Shown piece after piece: positions 44,606 to 51,048 of a DNA stretch of 64,000 bases. This DNA is from Pseudooceanicola algae (GTDB lineage: Bacteria > Pseudomonadota > Alphaproteobacteria > Rhodobacterales > Rhodobacteraceae), in NCBI RefSeq assembly GCF_003590145.2, contig NZ_CP060436.1, positions 1,584,001 through 1,648,000 on the forward strand, given 5' to 3'. Positions within the stretch are counted from its first letter, which is position 1. Each line of letters begins with the position of its first letter. A model generated the notes under the pieces. That model did no database searches, was not told the origin of the DNA, and saw only the letters and a list, made by a program, of their open reading frames with translations. A program made the translations under genes and the position numbers.

Positions 44606-45016
44606 TCAGTGTTCCTCTGCCGGGGAAGTCGCGGTGGCGGCGACCGGGGTCTGTTGCGGCGTGGCGGCCGTGGTGGCGGATTTGCCTCCGGCCATTTCGC
44701 CCAGGGAGCGCGCCATGGATTGCAGCGGCGACAACATGTCGGGGAACTGGAACCCGGCCAGGATGATCGCGGCGACCCAGAACATGCCGTTATGGGTAAA
44801 CAGCGCCAGCAAGGCCAGAATGCCGACGATCTGCATCTGCGGATGGCTGGCCTTGTGGGCCATGCGTTCCGGAATCGAATGCAGCGTCAGGTACATCACG
44901 CCGATACCAACGGTCAGCACGATGGCGAATATCGCCATGATCGTGAACAGCGGATCGCTGCCATCGGCGCTGGCCACGTAGCCCGGGATATGCTCCGGGG
45001 CCGCAGGATGGATCAT
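44606..45016 (-). CDS. Small inner-membrane protein, DUF3302/YiaW-like
   Basis: A 136-residue protein with two hydrophobic segments (about 27-47 and 63-85). Between them LHSIPERMAHKASHPQMQIV resembles the conserved LHxIP...HP region of E. coli YiaW (DUF3302). The tail is Ala/Thr-rich. ATG 45016 follows GGAG by eight bases. An in-frame GTG at 45028, with AAGGGAG just upstream, is an equally good start. It is coupled to the HlyD-family gene as yiaW is to yiaV. Confidence 0.65.
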   Translation of the reverse strand: MIHPAAPEHIPGYVASADGSDPLFTIMAIFAIVLTVGIGVMYLTLHSIPERMAHKASHPQMQIVGILALLALFTHNGMFWVAAIILAGFQFPDMLSPLQSMARSLGEMAGGKSATTAATPQQTPVAATATSPAEEH

Positions 45017-45028
45017 ATGGGGCTCCAC

Positions 45029-45642
45029 CGTTTTCTCCCTTGTGCTTTCGTATCCGGCAGGGAGTAGGCGGATTCGGCGCAAAAGGTTAGTTCTATGTGG
45101 GCCAGGGGTCCTCTTGACCGTCCCGCCATGGCGCAATTGCAACGGGACCGGGCAGCGCCGAAGTTGCCCTCTGTCCGGCCGATCCAAGACCTTGAAGCCA
45201 CGGGCTGCGCCCGCTGGGACCAGTGGGCCTCCGGTCTGGCGCCCGCGCGCGTGGCCTGATCCTTCTCCGATCAAGGGACCGGCAGCGGCGACTCAAATCT
45301 CCTTTAAGATGCTCATTTCCCCGGATGACCGACGAGCAAGGCGCACCTCAAGGATGTGCTTACCCGGAAGTCACGAACACCAACAAACATAACTCGCAAA
45401 AGCGGGCTTGCGGAACATGCCCTCAAAGGCGCCTGTTTTCCGTCAAATTCCGCGATCCTCAGAAAAAACAGGCCTTTGGCAAAAACACGCTTAACGAGAG
45501 TGCATTTCCAACCAATCCCCAAAAACTGAAGGTCTTAATATTTACTTAACGGAGCCCGAAATGTACGCTCAGGGTTGAATATCCTTCCTGCGCGGCCTGG
45601 CCGACTCCCCTCCGTTTCCAGACCTTCCGAAAGGATGCAATC
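45029..45642. other. 614-base gene-free region with AT-rich half and long inverted repeat
   Basis: No convincing gene is seen. The first 250 bases are GC-rich like the surroundings. From about 45290 to 45590 the base composition becomes markedly AT-rich. GCCTGTTTT (45431-45439) and AAAACAGGC (45465-45473) form a perfect 9-bp inverted repeat, extendable to about 13 bp with a 2-base bulge (AAAGG...CTTT). The region probably holds the promoter and a long leader of Hint protein 1, and the start of the DUF3302-like operon on the other strand. Confidence 0.5.
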
Positions 45643-46863
45643 ATGGCGACCCTTACCTTCAAGGCCGCGGATCTTGCCGTGCTGCAACAGGCGGGCGACG
45701 GCACCACCGATTGGGTCGTCCAAAGCCTGCCCGTCGTGGATTTCCTGAACAATCAGGGCTATTCCGACACCTCCAACGCGGTCTTCACCATCGAGATCCC
45801 GGACGAAGACCTGATGTATTCGGATGTGACCGGCGACGGGATACCGGAATACTGGATGCCCAGTGGCACCCAGGCCGCGGCCATGTACATTGACGCCGAC
45901 GGCGACGGGACCCCGGAATACGAGGTCAAGGGCCAGAACCCGAACTCCGAATTTGTCCGGGACAACCAGTCCGGCGATGAACTGGCCAAGATCAACCAGA
46001 ACCTGATTGTCTACGAGTACCCCTATTCCGACGGCGACCCGCAACTCGCGGATTTCGGCGGCAACGTCTATTTCGCAACCGACGGCGACGACTTTACCGT
46101 CGGCGAGCATCGCCCGATCGACGAAAGCACCGTCGCGCCGAACGACCAGCTTCTGCTCAGCGGCGGTGTGGTGGTCTGCTTTACCCGCGGCACCCTGATT
46201 GCCACGCCGTCCGGGCAGCGCCGGATCGAGGATCTGAAGGTCGGCGACCTGGTCCTGACCCTCGACCGCGGTGCCCAGCCGATTCGCTGGATCTCGTCCC
46301 GGCGGCTGGATCGGGCGCGCCTGCGCCTCAGGCCCGAGCTTTATCCCGTCCGAATCCCCGCCGGCGCACTTGGCGAAGCACTGCCGGAGACCGACCTTGT
46401 GCTATCTCCGCAACACCGTCTCGTCCTCGCCTCCCCCATCATCCGGCGCATGTTCGACGAAGAAGAAGTGCTGATCCCCGCCAAGCTGCTGATCGGATAT
46501 GGCGGCATCGACGTCGATCTCGTCGAGGAGGTGGAGTACTTTCACTTCGTGCTCGATCACCATGAAATCGTCTGGGCCAATGGCGCTGCCTCCGAAAGCA
46601 TGCTGACCGGCCCGATGGCATTGCAGGCCCTCGGTGCGGCCCAATGCCGGGAGCTGGCCGAGATCTTTCCAGAGCTTTCCCTGCCAGGCTACACGCCCCC
46701 TCCTGCGCGTCGGATTCTGAAGCGCAAGGAGAAGGAAAAGGCGTTGATGCGCCATGAGAAGAACGGCAAGCCTCTTTACATGCGGCCTGATGTCCGGCCC
46801 GAAACGCCTGAAAGCACCCGACCGACTTCGGGGTCGGTACAGGATCGGGCTCGCCTGACCTGA
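45643..46863 (+). CDS. Hint_2 domain protein 1 with acidic calcium-type repeats
   Basis: A 406-residue protein. Residues 1-170 are acidic and contain DVTGDGIPEYW and DADGDGTPEYE, which resemble calcium-binding DxDGDG loops. A Hint_2 domain starts at Cys179: CFTRGTLIATPSGQRRIEDL, then VGDLVLTLDRG, LSPQHRLVL and HHEIVWANGAASESM. Hint domains are self-processing folds related to hedgehog and inteins; in Rhodobacterales this class is common on secreted proteins. No signal peptide is seen, which fits type I secretion. AAAGGA precedes the ATG by eight bases. Confidence 0.88.
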   Translation: MATLTFKAADLAVLQQAGDGTTDWVVQSLPVVDFLNNQGYSDTSNAVFTIEIPDEDLMYSDVTGDGIPEYWMPSGTQAAAMYIDADGDGTPEYEVKGQNPNSEFVRDNQSGDELAKINQNLIVYEYPYSDGDPQLADFGGNVYFATDGDDFTVGEHRPIDESTVAPNDQLLLSGGVVVCFTRGTLIATPSGQRRIEDLKVGDLVLTLDRGAQPIRWISSRRLDRARLRLRPELYPVRIPAGALGEALPETDLVLSPQHRLVLASPIIRRMFDEEEVLIPAKLLIGYGGIDVDLVEEVEYFHFVLDHHEIVWANGAASESMLTGPMALQALGAAQCRELAEIFPELSLPGYTPPPARRILKRKEKEKALMRHEKNGKPLYMRPDVRPETPESTRPTSGSVQDRARLT

Positions 46864-46893
46864 CGCACCGCATTCAGGCCGACGGCCGTTTTG

Positions 46894-46920
46894 CCCCCCG
46901 TCCTTCCCGTTGTCGGGGGG
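46894..46920. terminator. Possible terminator between Hint protein 1 and GntR genes
   Basis: CCCCCCG (46894-46900) and CGGGGGG (46914-46920) form a 7-bp stem with a 13-base loop in the 65-base convergent gap. The flanks are T-rich on both sides (CCGTTTTG before and CCCTTTC after). Confidence 0.4.
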
Positions 46921-46928
46921 GCGCCCTT

Positions 46929-47573
46929 TCAGGCGGCCTTGTTCCCGCTCCAGATGTGTCTGTCGGTGAGGCCTGCGATGCGTTCGATGAGGGTTGAGAG
47001 GGCCTGTCCTTCGGCGGCGATGCTCAGGGCCTGCATGCTGGAGGTGAACAGGGGCCAGTGGGCTTGGGGATCCGTGCGGATATCATGCGCGCGCCAGCGC
47101 ATCACGCGCCAGAAGGCGGCCGTTCCGGCGGCGCGGATGACCTGGTCGGGGACGTCCTCGACGATCGCCATGTGAACGCCGGTAGTCAACCTGACGTAGT
47201 CGTCCGCCGTCTTGTCTCCGGCGCCGTTCAGAACGGCCACGACGCCGCTCAGCTCGATCCGGGTTCTGGCTTGCAGGGGGATGCCGTCGCAGTGCCGCGC
47301 CGCGATCAGCATGAAGTCCCGGTAGAGCGCCAGGCAGCTTTGACGCGAATCCTTGGAAAGGCGCACAACCTCTGCCCCGATGCTGGGCTTCACTTCCACC
47401 AGCCCTTCGCGGACCAGCTGCTGGACGACCTGACGGACCGGAGTCCGCGACAATCCGAACTCCTGCGCCAGCTTGCTTTCGAACAGCGCAAAGCTCTCCG
47501 TGGGCGGCGTCAGGCAGATCCGCATGCGCAGCGCATCCAGGATGGATTGATGTGTGGCGGTCTCTAAGGGCAT
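46929..47573 (-). CDS. GntR family regulator (FCD-type)
   Basis: A 214-residue regulator. The winged helix is seen in SKLAQEFGLSRTPVRQVVQQ and LVREGLVEVKPSIGAEVVRL. The C-terminal part is helical with His residues spaced as in FCD ligand domains (ARHCDG, VHMAI, MRWRAHD). ATG 47573 has GGGAG eight bases upstream; ATG 47588 is an alternative. It is divergent from the sqdB-bcsB-GT2 operon and probably controls it. Confidence 0.88.
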   Translation of the reverse strand: MPLETATHQSILDALRMRICLTPPTESFALFESKLAQEFGLSRTPVRQVVQQLVREGLVEVKPSIGAEVVRLSKDSRQSCLALYRDFMLIAARHCDGIPLQARTRIELSGVVAVLNGAGDKTADDYVRLTTGVHMAIVEDVPDQVIRAAGTAAFWRVMRWRAHDIRTDPQAHWPLFTSSMQALSIAAEGQALSTLIERIAGLTDRHIWSGNKAA

Positions 47574-47603
47574 ATGCCGATCTCCCATGTTTCGCGTATA
47601 GCG

Positions 47604-47612
47604 GTATACAGG
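47604..47612. promoter_or_regulatory. GTATACAGG site 1 (candidate GntR operator)
   Basis: GTATACAGG lies 31 bases upstream of the GntR start codon and is repeated exactly at 47761-47769. GTATAC is itself palindromic, and GTATAC-like cores are common in FCD-type GntR operators. Confidence 0.45.
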
Positions 47613-47720
47613 CGACCCGATTTCCGGACAAGCCCACTGCCCCCCGACTATCCGTCCAAAGGGCCGACCTACCCCTTCGGATAGGCTTTGGAGCAAAGGA
47701 GTAACCATGTTTGTAGGGGT

Positions 47721-47749
47721 TTGACAGCCGGTCCGACTTGGCGCTAAAC
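47721..47749 (+). promoter_or_regulatory. Candidate promoter for the sqdB operon
   Basis: A perfect -35 element TTGACA (47721-47726) is followed after 17 bases by CTAAAC, a weak -10. The second GTATACAGG site begins 12 bases further on, where a bound repressor would block elongation or open-complex formation. In the 332-base divergent gap (47574-47905) nothing else gene-like is seen. Confidence 0.45.
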
Positions 47750-47760
47750 CGCCAACACCA

Positions 47761-47769
47761 GTATACAGG
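47761..47769. promoter_or_regulatory. GTATACAGG site 2 (candidate GntR operator)
   Basis: This is an exact second copy of the 9-base site at 47604, just downstream of the candidate sqdB promoter and 137 bases before the sqdB start. Confidence 0.45.
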
Positions 47770-47905
47770 TTGTTAACCAACCAAAGCTGGACGCAATTGC
47801 CTGAGGGACCCGGACAGCGCAGCGACATCCGCCGCGCCTCCCCCGATCAGGCTTAAGGTAACTTGGTTTGATGGTCGGACCTGTCCCGGCCCAAAGGATA
47901 CGAAC

Positions 47906-49120
47906 ATGAACAACATCCTCGTACTCGGCGGCGACGGTTTCTGCGGTTGGCCGACGGCTCTGCACCTCTCGGCCCAGGGCCATCGCGTCACCATCGCCGA
48001 CAACCTGTCGCGCCGGGACATCGACGTCGCGCTTGGCGCCGACAGCCTGACCCCGATCGCCTCGGCAGAAGAGCGCGTCGCAGCCTGGAAAGAGGTCTCC
48101 GGCAAGGACATCGCCTTCCACAAGGTCGACGTATCCGACTTCGACGCCCTGCACGCCCTGCTGGCCGAGCTGCGTCCCGACACCATCATCCAGTTCGCCG
48201 AACAACGCGCCGCGCCCTATTCCATGAAGGACGCCGCCGGCAAGATCTACACCGTCAACAACAACATCAACGCCACCCACAACCTGCTGGTCGCCACCAC
48301 CGAGCTGGGCCTGGACGCGCATATCGTCCACCTCGGCACCATGGGCGTCTACGGCTATGACGGCGACGGCCTGGAGATCCCGGAAGGCTATCTCGACGTC
48401 TATGTGCCCGGCGACAACCGCGAGATCTTCAAGCGCTCGATCCTCTACCCGACCAACCCGGGCAGCGTCTACCACATGACCAAGTCGATGGATCAGCTGC
48501 TGTTCCAGTTCTACGCCAAGAACGACAAGCTGCGCATCACCGACCTGCACCAGGGCATCGTCTGGGGCACCCAGACCGAAGAGACCCGGATGGACGAGCG
48601 TCTGGTGAACCGCTTCGACTATGACGGCGACTACGGCACCGTGCTGAACCGCTTCCTGATGCAGGCCGCTGTCGGTCACCCGCTGACGGTGCATGGCACC
48701 GGCGGCCAGACCCGCGCCTTCATCAACATCCAGGACACCGTGCAATGCGTCGCCCTGGCCGTGGCCAACCCGCCCGAAGCCGGCTCGCGCGTCGAGATCC
48801 GCAACCAGATGACCGAGACCCACCGCGTCCGTGATCTGGCCCACATGGTGGCCCGCGTCACCGGTGCCACCGTCGCCATGGTCGACAACCCGCGCAACGA
48901 AGCCGCAGAGAACGACCTGCGCGTCTCGAACCGCTCCTTCATCGACCTCGGCCTCGACCCGATCACCCTGGAGCAGGGCCTGCTGGGCGAAACGCTGGAG
49001 ATCTCGCGGAAATACGCGGATCGCTGCCGTATGGACATGATCCCCTGCCTGTCGACCTGGACCCAGAACCAGCGTCCCGGTGTCGTCACCGCCGAAGAGG
49101 CCATCCACAACGCCGCCTGA
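47906..49120 (+). CDS. sqdB: UDP-sulfoquinovose synthase (SqdB/SQD1 family)
   Basis: A 404-residue NAD-dependent short-chain dehydrogenase/reductase of the SQD1/SqdB/Agl3 group, which makes UDP-sulfoquinovose from UDP-glucose and sulfite. The family-specific opening GGDGFCGWPTALHLS and RDIDVALGADSLTPIAS are present. FAEQRAAPYSM and AVGHPLTVHGTGGQTRAFI match SQD1 closely. Catalytic residues are Thr145 (LGTMGVYG), Tyr189 and Lys193 (YHMTK). An AAAGGA ribosome site precedes ATG 47906. The glycosyltransferases of the SQDG lipid pathway (SqdD/SqdX) are absent nearby; instead a BcsB-like protein and a GT2 synthase follow. Confidence 0.92.
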   Translation: MNNILVLGGDGFCGWPTALHLSAQGHRVTIADNLSRRDIDVALGADSLTPIASAEERVAAWKEVSGKDIAFHKVDVSDFDALHALLAELRPDTIIQFAEQRAAPYSMKDAAGKIYTVNNNINATHNLLVATTELGLDAHIVHLGTMGVYGYDGDGLEIPEGYLDVYVPGDNREIFKRSILYPTNPGSVYHMTKSMDQLLFQFYAKNDKLRITDLHQGIVWGTQTEETRMDERLVNRFDYDGDYGTVLNRFLMQAAVGHPLTVHGTGGQTRAFINIQDTVQCVALAVANPPEAGSRVEIRNQMTETHRVRDLAHMVARVTGATVAMVDNPRNEAAENDLRVSNRSFIDLGLDPITLEQGLLGETLEISRKYADRCRMDMIPCLSTWTQNQRPGVVTAEEAIHNAA

Positions 49121-49156
49121 GCGTCCTCGGGTCGCCATGGGATCGCCACAGGATCG

Positions 49157-49172
49157 GGCCCGCATCCGGGCC
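49157..49172 (+). other. Small hairpin after sqdB
   Basis: GGCCCG-CATC-CGGGCC is a perfect 6-bp stem 37 bases after the sqdB stop. With no T run it may attenuate or stabilise the message before the bcsB-like gene. Confidence 0.4.
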
Positions 49173-49287
49173 TGACCGCAAGATCCCGCGCGCGCACCGC
49201 CTGAAATGCAGATGCCAGATCCCGGCTCCGGGGTCTGGCCACATGCCTGCCCTGCCGGTCTCCTCCCGGCCCTCTGGTCCCTCTCCA

Positions 49288-49326
49288 TCTGGCCTCTCCT
49301 TCTGGCCTCTCCTTCTGGCCTCTCCA
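49288..49326. repeat. Three tandem 13-bp repeats between sqdB and the bcsB-like gene
   Basis: TCTGGCCTCTCCT occurs in three head-to-tail copies (49288, 49301, 49314; the last ends CCA), with a degenerate copy just before. The tract is strongly pyrimidine-rich on the plus strand and lies 82 bases before the bcsB-like start in a 287-base intercistronic gap. Confidence 0.75.
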
Positions 49327-49407
49327 TTCTGCTCCCCCGGCGCCCACCTGCCGTGCGGAGACTCTGCACATCCTCCGGGTCTGCTCCGGTAAAAGGTTCT
49401 TCTTGCC

Positions 49408-51048
49408 ATGCGTATGATCGGTCTCGCCCTTGTCGTCTTCATCTTCGCCGGAGCCGCCGTGGCCCTGTCCATGATCGGTGTCCGCGATCTGGGCGCGCGG
49501 GCGGAAGCCCTGCTGCGCCCGACCGGCCTGGTCTTCGAGGAAACCGTCGCCCAGGACGCCCCCGAGGGCGAAGAGGCGACCATCCTGCGCGCCTGGCCGC
49601 GTCAGGCCATGGTGATGTCGGGCCTGCCCGCCTACCAGGGCGCGCGCTTTGCCCTGCCCCGGGACGCCCGCCCCCTGGGCGGGATCCTGCATGTCGATGC
49701 CACCGCCCAGGTCAGCGACGGCGCCGACGCCATGCTGCGGATCTCGATCGACAACATGCGCCGCGCCGAAGTGCTGCTGGCCCCCGGTGACACGCGCCGC
49801 AGCTTCCAGATCCCGCTGACGGCGATGGAACTGTCCGGCGGCCTGCTGCCGGTCTCCTTCAGCCTGCAGGGCCGGGGCGCCGAAGGCCCCTGCTCTGCCC
49901 CCGGCATCGGCGCCGTGGTCGAGATCGAGCCCACCACCCGCATCGAACTGATCGTCGACGAACCGCTGGACAGCGTGACCGACCGGGCCATTTCCTGGGG
50001 CTCCGTCGCCCGCGTCGGCTGGCCGCGCTGGCTGGTCGCCTCCGAACAGCCCAAGCGGCTGGCGCTGGCGGCCGACCTGCTGCGCGACGGTCAGCCCGTC
50101 CAGTTCTGGGACGGCCCCGACGCCGAAGCCCTGAGCACGGACGAGCTGCGCGCCCTGGCCACCACCCTGGCGGCCAATGGGTCCGCCCTGCCCGGCGTGG
50201 CCACCGACACCAGAACCCGCCTCGGCGTCCCCGTCGGCTTCCCCATGGCCCTGACCGATCAGGCGGCCAATGACGGGCTGCGCCGCTTTACCCGCAGCAC
50301 CACCTGGCGCGCCCGGATCGAAGCCGAGGACATGCCCGCTAGCGAAGTCCCCGGCCGCCTGGACCTTGGTCTCTACCTCGGCCCGCTGCCTGCCCAAGCC
50401 CATTGGACCGTGACCGTGCAGATGAACGGCCGCCTCGTGCAGGCCGACCGGGTGACCGGTGGCGAACACGATTACCAGCGCCGCATCACCCTGCCGACCA
50501 TCGCCCCGCGCGAAGCGGCCAGCCTGGAGATCACCGCAAGCTCGGATTACGAGATCGAAGGCATCTGCAACGACGGCCCCGAACTGCTGGCCGAGATGCG
50601 CCCCACGACCCTGCTGCAGGGCGCAGGCGCCGCACAGGATGACCTCGAGGTCCTTCGCATGACCCTGGCGCAGACCGAAAGCCAGCTGGACGTCGCGCTC
50701 GGCTCGGCCCTGACCGCGCCCGAAGCGATGCGCGCGGCCCGGATGCTGACCGCCCTTGCCCCGCAGGGTCTGGCCCTGGTGGCGGGGGCCGATGACAACC
50801 AGCCTCAGGCCCACCCTCAGGCCCTGGCCCATGCCGGCCTGCCGCCCGCCGAGATGCTGACGGCCGCGCTTGACCGGGACGACGAAAGCCATTGGCTGCT
50901 CTGGAGCGAACCGGTCAGCGGTGTCACCTATGCCCGCGCCCTGCGCGACGCCGGGGACCTGACCGACCTGCCCGCCCGTCCCGTCACCCTGTTCGTCACC
51001 CTGCCGGTGCGCAGCCTGGCTGCGGGTGATCTGCGGAGCACGCAATAA
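49408..51048 (+). CDS. BcsB-like periplasmic polysaccharide-synthase partner
   Basis: A 546-residue protein with an N-terminal hydrophobic signal or anchor (residues 3-22), then beta-rich domains typical of BcsB, the periplasmic subunit of bacterial cellulose synthase. Recognisable points are SLQGRGAEGPCSAPGIGAVV with a Cys and the repeated jelly-roll plus alpha/beta layout. Unlike BcsB it shows no C-terminal membrane helix, so contact with the synthase must differ. It overlaps the GT2 start by one base (TAATG). It probably guides a nascent glycan across the periplasm. Confidence 0.72.
   Translation: MRMIGLALVVFIFAGAAVALSMIGVRDLGARAEALLRPTGLVFEETVAQDAPEGEEATILRAWPRQAMVMSGLPAYQGARFALPRDARPLGGILHVDATAQVSDGADAMLRISIDNMRRAEVLLAPGDTRRSFQIPLTAMELSGGLLPVSFSLQGRGAEGPCSAPGIGAVVEIEPTTRIELIVDEPLDSVTDRAISWGSVARVGWPRWLVASEQPKRLALAADLLRDGQPVQFWDGPDAEALSTDELRALATTLAANGSALPGVATDTRTRLGVPVGFPMALTDQAANDGLRRFTRSTTWRARIEAEDMPASEVPGRLDLGLYLGPLPAQAHWTVTVQMNGRLVQADRVTGGEHDYQRRITLPTIAPREAASLEITASSDYEIEGICNDGPELLAEMRPTTLLQGAGAAQDDLEVLRMTLAQTESQLDVALGSALTAPEAMRAARMLTALAPQGLALVAGADDNQPQAHPQALAHAGLPPAEMLTAALDRDDESHWLLWSEPVSGVTYARALRDAGDLTDLPARPVTLFVTLPVRSLAAGDLRSTQ

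Noticed and set aside
45223-45549. Possible small genes in the gap before Hint protein 1
   Set aside because: None of the short frames there has a ribosome site, a homologous motif or gene-like composition; one crosses the AT-rich leader.
45643-46863. Hint domain read as an intein
   Set aside because: There is no homing endonuclease, no C-terminal extein and no host protein split. The pattern is that of the stand-alone Hint_2 class.
47906-49120. Ordinary SQDG lipid locus
   Set aside because: The lipid glycosyltransferase genes that go with sqdB in photosynthetic relatives are not beside it; the neighbours are polysaccharide-synthase genes. It remains possible that this enzyme also feeds the lipid.
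49288-49326. CRISPR-like array
   Set aside because: The repeats are 13 bp, head to tail with no spacers, and there are no cas genes.
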